Shown one piece after another: positions 56,503 to 64,000 of a DNA stretch of 64,000 nucleotides (position 1 is the stretch's first letter; every line of letters begins with the position of its first letter). Below the pieces are notes generated by a model. That model did no database searches and was not told where the DNA came from. It saw only the letters and a program-made list of their open reading frames with translations. The translations under genes were made by a program, and so were the position numbers. The stretch comes from Streptomyces yatensis (lineage in GTDB: Bacteria > Actinomycetota > Actinomycetes > Streptomycetales > Streptomycetaceae), in NCBI RefSeq assembly GCF_018069625.1, contig NZ_CP072941.1, positions 8,866,001 through 8,930,000 on the forward strand. Direction: 5' to 3'.

Positions 56503-58707
56503 ATGGCGGACATCAGGCTGATCCAGGGCCGGTACCGGCTGCTGGACCGGATCGGGCGCGGGGGAATGGGCGAGGTGTGGCGGGCGCGCGACGAATCGCT
56601 CGGCCGCCGCGTCGCCGTCAAATGCCTCAAACCGCTGGGGTCGCGCCACGACCCCTCGTTCACCGGTGTGGTGCGCGAGCGCTTCCGCCGGGAGGCGCGG
56701 GTGGCCGCCGCGCTGCAGCACCGCGGGGTCACGGTGGTGCATGACTTCGGTGAGTACGAGGGCGCGCTGTACCTGGTCATGGAGCTGCTGGAGGGCCGTA
56801 ACCTCAGTCAGCTGCTGAAGGACAACGAGCGCCGCCCGCTGCCGGTCCCCGAGGTGCTGGACATCGCGGAGCAGGTCGCCGCGGCCCTCGCCTACACCCA
56901 TGACCAGGGCGTGGTGCACCGCGATCTGAAGCCGGCCAACATCATGCGGCTCACCGACGGCACCGTGAAGCTCTGCGACTTCGGCATCGCCCGCCTCGGC
57001 CATGACGTCGGCTTCACCTCCCGGCTCACCGGCACCGGCGTCGCCATGGGCACCCCGCACTACATGTCGCCCGAGCAGATCGCGGGCGACCCGGTCGACC
57101 ACCGCAGCGATCTGTACTCCCTGGGCTGTGTGCTCTACGAACTGGCCACGGGGGCGCCGCCGTTCGCCCTCGACGACGCATGGGCGGTCCTCGTCGGCCA
57201 CCGCCACACCCAGCCCGCCCCGCCGCGCGGCCACCGGCCGGAACTCCCCGAGCGGTTCGAGCGCGCCGTCCTCGACCTGCTGGCCAAGACCCCGGAGGGG
57301 CGGCCACGCGACGCCGCCGAGCTCGCCCGGCGGATCGCCCCGGCGCGCCCGTCCCGATGGCCGACGGCTCCGCCGCTCCCCGGGCCGCGCGGTGCCCTCC
57401 CGGCCGCCGGACCCCCGGCTCCCCGACTTCCGTCCTGGGCCCGGGACATGACCACCGGCTCCAAGGCGCACACCGGCGGCGTGGGACTGCTGTCGGCGAC
57501 CCCGCCCGACGCGACGGCCGGGCTCACCGGCGCCTGGACCGGACGCCGCGTCAGCGCGCTGCCCGCGCCGCCGCCTCCGTCCGGAGTCCGGGCCCGGCTC
57601 GCCGACCGGCACCGCGCCGCGCTGGACCTCGGGCGGCTGGGCCGCTGGGAGGAGGCCGTGGCAACCCACCAAGAGGTGGCCGCCGAGCGCGAGCGCGCGC
57701 TGGGTCCCGACCATCCCGACACCCTCGCCAGCCGCTATGAGGCCGCCTTCGCCCTCGGGATCCTGGGCCGCCCCGGCGACGCCCTGCGCGAGTACGAGCG
57801 GGTCGCGGCGGGCCGCCGGCGCGCCCTGGGCCCCGACCACGCGGACACCCTCGCCGCCCGCCAGGAGACCGCGTTCACCCTGGGCCGCCTCGGCCGCTTC
57901 ACCGAGGCCCAGCACCTCTATGCGGCGGTGCTCGCCGCCCGCGAGCGCACGATGGGCGCCGACCACCCCGACACCCTGCGCTGCCGCCACAACCTCGCCT
58001 TCAACCTGGGCTGTCTGGGGCGCCTGACGGAGGCGTACCGCATGGCGGAAGGGGTGGCCGCCGACCGCGCCCGGGTGCTGGGCCCCGACCACCCCGACAC
58101 GCTGGTCACCCGCTACGAGGTGGCGTACGCCCTCGGCCGCCTCGACCGCTGGCGGGAGGCCCTGGACATCTTCCGCGAGGTGGCCGCCGACCGCGCCCGC
58201 ACCCTCGGCCCCGACCATCCCGACACCCTCGCCGCCCGCTACGAGATCGGCGTCGGCCTGGGGCGGCTGGACCGGGGCGCGGAGGCCCTCGCGGCCTACC
58301 GCGCCCTCGTCGAGGACCGCACCCGCGCCCACGGCCCGGCCGATCCGGAGACCCTGCGCGCCCGGCACGGCCTCGGCGTCAGCCTCGGCCGGCTGGGCCG
58401 CTGGGAGGAGGCGCTGGCCGAGGCGCGGGAGGTCTGCGACCTCCGCGAGCGCGCCCTGGGCCCCGACCATCCGGACACCCTGGTCAGCCGTCGTGAGGTG
58501 GCCGTCGCTCTGGGCTGGCTCGGCCGCTGGTCCGACGCGCTGGACGGCTACCGCCGGGTGACCCGCGCCCGCACCCGCGTCCTGGGCCCCGACCATCCCG
58601 ACACCGTCGTCAGCCGCGGTGACGAGGCCCACTGCCTGGAGCGGCTGGGCCGGGGCGCCGAGACGGCGGAGACGACGGAGACGACGGAGACGACGGAGAC
58701 AGCCTAG
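56503..58707 (+). CDS. Serine/threonine protein kinase with C-terminal kinesin-light-chain-type TPRs
   Basis: This is a 734-aa protein. A Hanks-type kinase domain spans about 8-275 (GRGGMGEVW, catalytic HRDLKPAN, CDFGIA, YMSPEQI). A Pro-rich linker follows, then eight 42-residue TPR-like units, each with an L-G-P-D-H-P-D-T-L-type motif. The last residues are an ETT repeat encoded by a 9-bp microsatellite. No TM helix or PASTA domain is visible, so it is probably cytoplasmic and senses protein partners through the TPRs. ATG 56503 has AGGGGGAG upstream. Confidence 0.93.
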   Translation: MADIRLIQGRYRLLDRIGRGGMGEVWRARDESLGRRVAVKCLKPLGSRHDPSFTGVVRERFRREARVAAALQHRGVTVVHDFGEYEGALYLVMELLEGRNLSQLLKDNERRPLPVPEVLDIAEQVAAALAYTHDQGVVHRDLKPANIMRLTDGTVKLCDFGIARLGHDVGFTSRLTGTGVAMGTPHYMSPEQIAGDPVDHRSDLYSLGCVLYELATGAPPFALDDAWAVLVGHRHTQPAPPRGHRPELPERFERAVLDLLAKTPEGRPRDAAELARRIAPARPSRWPTAPPLPGPRGALPAAGPPAPRLPSWARDMTTGSKAHTGGVGLLSATPPDATAGLTGAWTGRRVSALPAPPPPSGVRARLADRHRAALDLGRLGRWEEAVATHQEVAAERERALGPDHPDTLASRYEAAFALGILGRPGDALREYERVAAGRRRALGPDHADTLAARQETAFTLGRLGRFTEAQHLYAAVLAARERTMGADHPDTLRCRHNLAFNLGCLGRLTEAYRMAEGVAADRARVLGPDHPDTLVTRYEVAYALGRLDRWREALDIFREVAADRARTLGPDHPDTLAARYEIGVGLGRLDRGAEALAAYRALVEDRTRAHGPADPETLRARHGLGVSLGRLGRWEEALAEAREVCDLRERALGPDHPDTLVSRREVAVALGWLGRWSDALDGYRRVTRARTRVLGPDHPDTVVSRGDEAHCLERLGRGAETAETTETTETTETA

Positions 58708-59114
58708 GCAACCGAGCGGGCCTGGGCGGCTGAAGCGGGCCGAGCGGGCTTGGGTGGCCGAGACGGCCGAGAGGGTCCAGGCGGTGGCCACGGCCCAGGC
58801 GGCGGGGCCGGGTGAGCGGGCCGAGCGGGCCTGAGCGGCCTCGATGAAGTCCGGTGCGGTTCGGGTGCGCCCCGAAGGGGCGCGGGGCTGTGTCGATGTG
58901 CGGCTCCGCCACGTGGGCGACCGGCCACGAAACAGCCGCGGATGAACGACCGCACCTCGCGGCACTTCCCGCGGAGCGCTTAGGCGGCCGAGCGGGCCCA
59001 GGTGGCCGGGACGGCCTGGGCGGCGGCCATGGCCCAAGCGCCGGGACGGCGGGTGCGGCAGGGGTGACCTGCGGCGCTCTGGCCCCGGCGATCAGCGCGT
59101 GCTAACCAGAGGGC
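58708..59114. other. Intergenic region with degenerate GC repeats
   Basis: About 400 bp. The first 130 bp and the stretch 58981-59060 share degenerate GGCCGAGCGGGCC-like units and appear to be related copies. Between them lies a hairpin element (58867-58883). Open frames here are low-complexity Arg/Pro/Gly and are not taken as genes. Confidence 0.55.
58867..58940. repeat. Streptomyces intergenic hairpin element (GCGCCCC-GAA-GGGGCGC)
   Basis: The 7-bp perfect stem with GAA loop, followed by GGGGCTGTGTCGATGTGCGGC, resembles a short intergenic repeat I recall from many Streptomyces genomes at 3' ends. It may act as a terminator for the kinase gene. Confidence 0.5.
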
Positions 59115-60671
59115 ATGTCTCACAGCGATGCGTATGACGTCGTCATCGTCGGCGGCGGTCACAACGGTCTGGTCGCCGCCGCCTATCTCGCCCGCGCCGG
59201 GCGGACCGTGCTGGTGCTCGAGCGCCTCGGCCACACCGGTGGCGCCGCCGTGTCGACACGGCCCTATCCCGGCGTGGACGCACGGCTCTCGCGCTACTCC
59301 TACCTGGTCAGCCTGTTGCCGCGGCGGATCGTCGACGACCTCGGACTGCGCTTCGCGGTGCGCAAGCGCGCGGTGTCCTCGTACACGCCCGAGGTCCGGG
59401 GCGGGCGCCACACCGGGCTGCTGGTGGACGCCGGCTCCTCCGCCCGGACGCGCGCCGCGTTCGCGCGGCTGACCGGATCGGAGCGGGAGTACGAGTCCTG
59501 GCAGCGCTTCTACGGCATGACCCAGCGCGTCGCCGAGCGCGTCTTCCCCACGCTGACCGAGCCGCTGCCCACCCGGGAGGAGCTGCGGGCCCGGATCGGG
59601 GACGACGCGGCGTGGCAGGCGCTGTTCGAGCGGCCGCTGGGGGAGGCGGTCGAGGCGGCGTTCGACGACGACCTGGTCCGGGGCGTGGTCCTCACCGACG
59701 CGCTCATCGGCACCTTCGCCCGGGCCCACGACCCGTCGCTGCGTCAGAACCGCTGCTTCCTCTACCACGTGGTCGGCGGCGGCACCGGCGACTGGGACGT
59801 CCCCGTCGGCGGCATGGGCGCGCTCACCGATGCCCTGGCCGACGCCGCCCGCGCGGCGGGCGCGCGGATCGCGACCGGGTGCGAGGTCACCGCGATCGCC
59901 ACCGACGGCACCTCGGCCGAGGTGCGGTACGAGGGCGAGGCGGGGGAGTCCACCGCGGCCGCCCGGCATGTGCTCGTCGGGGCCGCGCCGCGCGAGCTGG
60001 CCCGGCTGCTGGGCGAGGAGCCGCCCGGCCCGCCCGCGGAAGGGGCGCAGCTCAAGGTGAACATGCTGCTGCGCAGACTGCCCGCGCTGCGCGACCGCGA
60101 GGTGGACCCGCGCGAGGCGTTCTCCGGGACGTTCCACATCGCCGAGGGGTACGGCGCCCTGGAGGACGCGTACCGCCAGGCGGCCGCGGGGGAGCTGCCG
60201 CACCGGCCGCCGTCGGAGATCTACTGCCATTCGCTGACCGACCCGTCGATCCTCGGCCCGGAGCTGGCACGCGAGGGCTATCAGACCCTGACCCTGTTCG
60301 GACTGCACACCCCCGCCCGGCTGTTCACCGAGGACAACGACGCGGCGCGCACCGCCCTGCTGCGCGCCACCCTCGCGGAGCTGGACGCGCATCTCGCCGA
60401 GCCGATCACCGACTGTCTCGCCCACGACGCCGACGGCCGGCCGTGCATCGAGGCCAAGACCCCGCTGGACCTGGACGCCGAGCTGCGGCTGCCCGGCGGC
60501 AACATCTTCCACCGGGACCTGGCCTTCCCGTACGCCCAGGAGGGCACCGGCCGCTGGGGCGTGGAGACGCGCCACGCCAATGTGCTGCTCTGCGGCGCGG
60601 GGGCGGTGCGCGGCGGCGGGGTGAGCGGAATCCCCGGGCACAACGCGGCCATGGCGGTGCTGGGGAAGTGA
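59115..60671 (+). CDS. FAD/NAD(P)-dependent oxidoreductase, phytoene-desaturase/PYROXD2-like
   Basis: The 518-aa protein has an N-terminal dinucleotide fold (VVIVGGGHNGLVAAAYLARAGRTVLVLERLGHTGGAA), a middle substrate region, and a C-terminal FAD segment VLLCGAGAVRGGGVSGIPGHNAAMAVL. The overall pattern fits PYROXD2-like amine/carotenoid-type oxidoreductases rather than a carotenoid cluster enzyme; no crt genes are near. It precedes the nitronate monooxygenase gene by 120 bp, with a palindrome between. The substrate is unknown. Confidence 0.9.
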   Translation: MSHSDAYDVVIVGGGHNGLVAAAYLARAGRTVLVLERLGHTGGAAVSTRPYPGVDARLSRYSYLVSLLPRRIVDDLGLRFAVRKRAVSSYTPEVRGGRHTGLLVDAGSSARTRAAFARLTGSEREYESWQRFYGMTQRVAERVFPTLTEPLPTREELRARIGDDAAWQALFERPLGEAVEAAFDDDLVRGVVLTDALIGTFARAHDPSLRQNRCFLYHVVGGGTGDWDVPVGGMGALTDALADAARAAGARIATGCEVTAIATDGTSAEVRYEGEAGESTAAARHVLVGAAPRELARLLGEEPPGPPAEGAQLKVNMLLRRLPALRDREVDPREAFSGTFHIAEGYGALEDAYRQAAAGELPHRPPSEIYCHSLTDPSILGPELAREGYQTLTLFGLHTPARLFTEDNDAARTALLRATLAELDAHLAEPITDCLAHDADGRPCIEAKTPLDLDAELRLPGGNIFHRDLAFPYAQEGTGRWGVETRHANVLLCGAGAVRGGGVSGIPGHNAAMAVLGK

Positions 60672-60731
60672 CACCCGAAAGTCCTCGGAGAGTCCTCCCG
60701 ACGGCCCTGGGGGCGCATTTCTTCCACCGAA

Positions 60732-60748
60732 TCTGACGTAGCGTCAGA
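60732..60748. promoter_or_regulatory. Candidate operator TCTGACG-TAG-CGTCAGA
   Basis: A perfect 7-bp inverted repeat with a 3-bp spacer ends 43 bp upstream of the nitronate monooxygenase start. Its form fits TetR-family regulators of acyl-CoA catabolic genes. The regulator gene is not in the window. Confidence 0.5.
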
Positions 60749-60791
60749 AAAACTCTTCCCTCGTCCGCCCCCCTGCGGCATCCTGCCGACC

Positions 60792-61895
60792 ATGCAGACG
60801 GAGCTGAGCACAAGGCTGGGTGTCGAGCACGCCGTCTTCGGCTTCACGCCGTTCCCCGCCGTGGCCGCGGCGATCAGCCGGGCCGGCGGCTTCGGTGTGC
60901 TCGGCGCGGTCCGCTACGGCGCGGGCGAGGAGCTGGCCCGCGACCTCGACTGGATGGAGGCGCACGCCGACGGCAAGCCCTACGGCGTGGACGTGGTGAT
61001 GCCCGCGAAGAAGGTGGAGGGGGTCACCGAGGCCGATATCGAGGCGATGATCCCCGAAGGCCACCGGGCGTTCGTCCGGGACACCCTCGCCAAGCACGGC
61101 GTCCCCGAGCTCGCCGAGGGCGAGGCGTCCGGCTGGCGGATCACCGGCTGGCTCGAGGAGGTGGCCCGCAGCCAGCTCGACGTCGCCTTCGACTACCCCG
61201 TGAAACTCCTGGCCAACGCCCTGGGCTCGCCCCCGGCCGATGTCGTCGCCCGCGCCCATGACCACGGCATCCTCGTGGCCGCCCTCGCGGGCAGCGCCCG
61301 CCACGCCCTCCACCACAAGGAGGCGGGGCTCGATGTCATCGTCGCCCAGGGGTACGAGGCGGGCGGCCACACCGGCGAGATCGCCTCCATGGTGCTCACC
61401 CCCGAGGTGGTGCGGGCCGTGGACCCGCTGCCCGTGCTCGCCGCGGGCGGTATCGGCAGCGGTGAGCAGATCGCCGCCGGGCTGGCGCTGGGCGCCCAGG
61501 GCGTGTGGATCGGCTCCCTCTGGCTCACCACCGAGGAGGCCGAACTGCATTCGCCGGCCCTCATCCGCAAGCTGCTGGCGGCCGGCTCCGGGGACACCGT
61601 GCGCTCCCGCGCTCTGACCGGCAAACCCGCCCGCCAGCTGCGCACCGAGTGGACCGACGCCTGGGAGGACCCGGACGGCCCGGGCCCACTGCCCATGCCG
61701 CTCCAGGGACTGCTCGTCGCCGAGGCCGTCTCCCGCATCCAGAAGCACGAGGTGGAACCGCTGCTCGGCACGCCGGTCGGCCAGATCGTCGGCCGGATGG
61801 ACGAGGTCCGCCCGGTCCAGGCCGTCTTCGACGACCTGACCCGGGGCTTCGAGCGGGCCATCGACCGCGTCATCCGCATCGCCGAGCGCGCCTGA
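60792..61895 (+). CDS. Nitronate monooxygenase family flavoprotein
   Basis: The 367-aa TIM-barrel FMN protein has VIVAQGYEAGGHTGEI, LAAGGIGSGEQIAAGLALGAQGVWIGS and an N-terminal barrel start GVEHAVFGFTPFPAVAAAISRAGGFG. It belongs to the 2-nitropropane dioxygenase/IpdC-like group. In actinobacteria such proteins occur beside acyl-CoA synthetases in lipid or steroid pathways, and an acyl-CoA synthetase follows here. True nitronate activity is therefore not certain. Confidence 0.9.
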   Translation: MQTELSTRLGVEHAVFGFTPFPAVAAAISRAGGFGVLGAVRYGAGEELARDLDWMEAHADGKPYGVDVVMPAKKVEGVTEADIEAMIPEGHRAFVRDTLAKHGVPELAEGEASGWRITGWLEEVARSQLDVAFDYPVKLLANALGSPPADVVARAHDHGILVAALAGSARHALHHKEAGLDVIVAQGYEAGGHTGEIASMVLTPEVVRAVDPLPVLAAGGIGSGEQIAAGLALGAQGVWIGSLWLTTEEAELHSPALIRKLLAAGSGDTVRSRALTGKPARQLRTEWTDAWEDPDGPGPLPMPLQGLLVAEAVSRIQKHEVEPLLGTPVGQIVGRMDEVRPVQAVFDDLTRGFERAIDRVIRIAERA

Positions 61896-62009
61896 CCGGG
61901 CGCACCGCAACCCGCCCGGCCTCGCCCGACCCTGCTCGCCCCCGCCCCACCTCGCCCGATCTCGTCCCACACCGCCTGACACCGCCGTCAGAAGGAGGAC
62001 CGGACCGCC

Positions 62010-63566
62010 ATGTCCCCTACACCCAACGGCTTCTGGGCCCAGGCCGCGCTCGAGCCCGACCGCACCGTGCTCATCGCCCCGGACGGTGAGGAGTGGACCG
62101 CCGGGCGGCTGCACAGCGCGTGCAACCGGCTCGTCGCCGGGCTGCGCGCCGCCGGGCTGCGACGCGGCGACGCCCTGGCGGTCGTCCTGCCCAACGGGGT
62201 GGAGTTCTTCGTCGCCGCCCTCGCCGCCACCCAGGCCGGGCTCTATCTGGTGCCGGTCAACCACCATCTGGTCGGCCCCGAGATCGCCTGGATCGTCTCC
62301 GACTCCGGCGCCAAGGTGCTGATCGCCCATGAGCGCTACGGCGAGCGGGCGGCCGCGGCCGCCGACGAGGCGGCGCTGCCCGCGACCCACCGCTACGCGG
62401 TCGGTGCCATCGACGGCTTCCGCCCGTACGCCGAGCTGATCGAGGGGCAGCCGGAGGAGCCGCCCGCCGACCGCGAGCTGGGCTGGGTCATGAACTACAC
62501 CTCCGGCACCACCGGCCGTCCGCGCGGCATCCGCCGTGCGCTGACCGGAAAGCTCCCCGAGGAGAGCCACCTCGGCGGCTTTCTGCGCTTCTTCGGCATC
62601 ACCCCGCGCTCCGAGGAGCCCGACCACGTCCATCTGGTGTGCTCACCGCTCTACCACACCGCCGTACTGCAGTTCGCGAGCTCGTCGCTGCACATCGGCC
62701 ATCCCCTGGTGCTCATGGACAAGTGGACGCCCCAGGAGATGCTGCGCCTCATCGACACCTACCGCTGTACGCACACCCATATGGTGCCCACCCAGTTCCA
62801 CCGGCTGCTCGCCCTGCCCGACGAGATCAAGCGGTCCTACGACGTCTCCTCGATGCGCCACGCCATCCACGGCGCCGCACCCTGCCCCGACCATGTGAAA
62901 CGCGCGATGATCGAGTGGTGGGGCGGCTGTGTCGAGGAGTACTACGCGGCCAGCGAGGGCGGCGGCGCGTTCGCCACCGCCGAGGACTGGCTGAAGAAGC
63001 CGGGGACCGTCGGCCGCCCCTGGCCCATCAGCGAGCTCGCCATCTTCGACGACGAGGGCACCCGGCTCCCGGCCGGTGAACTCGGCACCGTCTACATGAA
63101 GATGAGCACCGGGGGCTTCGCCTACCACAAGGACAAGAGCAAGACCGAGAAGAACCGCATCGGCGACTTCTTCACCGTCGGGGACCTCGGCCTCCTGGAC
63201 GACGACGGCTATCTCTACCTCCGCGACCGCAAGATCGACCTGATCATCTCGGGCGGGGTCAACATCTACCCCGCCGAGATCGAGGCAGCGCTGCTCACCC
63301 ACCCGGCCGTCGCCGACGCCGCCGCCTTCGGGATCCCCCACGAGGACTGGGGCGAGCAGGTCATCGCGGTCGTGGAACCCGCCGAGGGGCATGCGCCGGG
63401 GCCCGAGCTGGCCGCCGGGATCCTCGCCCACTGCACCACCCGGCTGGCGGGTTACAAATGCCCCAAGTCGGTGGAGTTCATCGCCGAGATGCCGCGCGAC
63501 CCCAACGGCAAGCTCTACAAGCGGCGGCTGCGCGCGCCCTACTGGGAGGGTGCGGAGTCGCAGTAG
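62010..63566 (+). CDS. Acyl-CoA synthetase (AMP-forming, FadD type)
   Basis: The 518-aa adenylate-forming enzyme has A3 motif YTSGTTGRPRGIRR, A5-like YYAASEGGGAF, A7/A8 GDLGLLDDDGYLYLRDRKIDLIISGG and A10 NGKLYKRRLR with the catalytic Lys. It activates a carboxylic acid to its CoA ester via an acyl-adenylate. ATG 62010 has AAGGAGGA upstream. The gap of 114 bp to the nitronate-type gene and the shared strand suggest one catabolic unit. Confidence 0.93.
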   Translation: MSPTPNGFWAQAALEPDRTVLIAPDGEEWTAGRLHSACNRLVAGLRAAGLRRGDALAVVLPNGVEFFVAALAATQAGLYLVPVNHHLVGPEIAWIVSDSGAKVLIAHERYGERAAAAADEAALPATHRYAVGAIDGFRPYAELIEGQPEEPPADRELGWVMNYTSGTTGRPRGIRRALTGKLPEESHLGGFLRFFGITPRSEEPDHVHLVCSPLYHTAVLQFASSSLHIGHPLVLMDKWTPQEMLRLIDTYRCTHTHMVPTQFHRLLALPDEIKRSYDVSSMRHAIHGAAPCPDHVKRAMIEWWGGCVEEYYAASEGGGAFATAEDWLKKPGTVGRPWPISELAIFDDEGTRLPAGELGTVYMKMSTGGFAYHKDKSKTEKNRIGDFFTVGDLGLLDDDGYLYLRDRKIDLIISGGVNIYPAEIEAALLTHPAVADAAAFGIPHEDWGEQVIAVVEPAEGHAPGPELAAGILAHCTTRLAGYKCPKSVEFIAEMPRDPNGKLYKRRLRAPYWEGAESQ

Positions 63567-63656
63567 TGAGGGTGTGGGGCGGCCTGCTGAGCGCCAGTGG
63601 CAACCAGTAAGGCGAGCAGTGCCGATGAGCGCCGGCGCCGCCCGATCCGGCCAACG

Positions 63657-63702
63657 CGCCACGGGGCCGGTTCCGCTTTCCCGCGGGACCGGCCCCGTGG
63701 CG
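63657..63702 (+). terminator. Terminator hairpin after the acyl-CoA synthetase gene
   Basis: An 18-bp stem (63657-63674 with 63685-63702) with one wobble pair and a 10-nt loop lies 90 bp after the stop. There is no T-run. Confidence 0.75.
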
Positions 63703-63808
63703 TGCCGAGGGTGTGGCGTCCTATCGTTCCAGAACCCGTCGGGCGCCCCCCGGGGCTGCTGGGGCGACGCCTCGGGCCGCCCGCCCCGCGAGAGAGGAAC
63801 CCCCGCCC

Positions 63809-64000
63809 ATGCGACCGCATCTGTCCCCGCGTCATGCGCTGATCGCCGCGCTGACCACCGCCGTGCTGGCCACGGGGGCCACCGCCGCCTTCGCCGCTCC
63901 GGCGGGTCCGGCCCGTGTCCACGGCGCCCTGCGGCCGCTGGTCGATCTGTCCGCGCAACGGGTGCTGGTGGCCGATGAGGTCGCCGCCGCGAAGTGGGGC
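63809..64000 (+). CDS. Secreted chorismate mutase (AroQ gamma-type), 3' truncated by window
   Basis: The first 64 codons are visible. They encode a Sec signal peptide (MRPHLSPRHALIAALTTAVL, then an AAFAA cleavage region), followed by LRPLVDLSAQRVLVADEVAAAKWG. This is the start of the secreted chorismate mutase fold known from M. tuberculosis Rv1885c and its relatives. The enzyme converts chorismate to prephenate outside the cytoplasm; its purpose there is not understood. GAGAGAGGAA precedes ATG 63809. The rest lies beyond the window. Confidence 0.8.
   Translation, partial: MRPHLSPRHALIAALTTAVLATGATAAFAAPAGPARVHGALRPLVDLSAQRVLVADEVAAAKWG

Overview
The window is high-GC actinobacterial DNA from a Streptomyces chromosome. 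GTG and TTG starts are common, TTA codons are almost absent, and many genes belong to Streptomyces-restricted families (DUF6332, DUF6643, DUF4865, TerD pairs). At 35.7-40.5 kb there is a four-gene diterpene cluster that matches cotB1-cotB4 (cyclooctatin) of Streptomyces melanosporofaciens in order and motifs. This suggests a strain of the S. violaceusniger/hygroscopicus group. I saw no rRNA, tRNA, CRISPR array, insertion sequence or phage gene.

Layout. 0-7.9 kb: the end of a sensor kinase with its response regulator, a small DUF4442/DUF6332/DUF2797 operon, a mycothiol-dependent isomerase-like protein, a divergent MFS/ROK pair, DUF4865 and SHOCT proteins. 8-17 kb: an RsbW-like ATPase, a PLP enzyme, SRPBCC and DeoR proteins, a membrane alpha/beta-hydrolase carrying the only TTA codon seen, and a beta-helix/AAA+ fusion. 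17.2-22.8 kb: a stress block with an Rv1733c-like membrane protein, a DevS-like GAF histidine kinase that keeps the haem histidine, a double USP, an anti-sigma-type ATPase, a lone cyclic-nucleotide-binding domain and a DevR-like regulator. It resembles the OsdR/OsdK and DosR systems. 23-35.5 kb: DUF6643, TerD, an HpnB-like glycosyltransferase, a MurI-like racemase, an O-antigen-ligase-like protein, NUDIX, 3-hydroxybutyrate dehydrogenase, a GAF/PucR-type regulator preceded by five phased palindromic repeats, an MHS transporter and a TetR regulator.

35.7-40.5 kb: the cyclooctatin operon on the minus strand. GGPP is made by CotB1, cyclised by CotB2 and hydroxylated by two P450s. 41-43.2 kb: the PTS-type dihydroxyacetone kinase operon dhaKLM. 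43.4-46.8 kb: a membrane protein fused to a flavin-split-barrel domain, and an acyl-CoA dehydrogenase with a KstR-type site upstream. 47-55.4 kb: a resistance-like block with a TetR/ABC exporter pair, a TetX-like monooxygenase, a UvrA/DrrC-like ATPase, and an AraC regulator between two VOC paralogues. 55.5-64 kb: an MpaB-type oxygenase, a Ser/Thr kinase with kinesin-light-chain TPRs, a PYROXD2-like oxidoreductase, a nitronate monooxygenase with an acyl-CoA synthetase, and the start of a secreted chorismate mutase.

Two patterns cross the whole window. Short in-frame tandem expansions occur in at least seven genes. The octamer CCTTACGG/CCGTAAGG occurs 17 times by eye, all between 6.7 and 35.1 kb. 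Database-dependent statements rest on recall of the families, because no search could be run.
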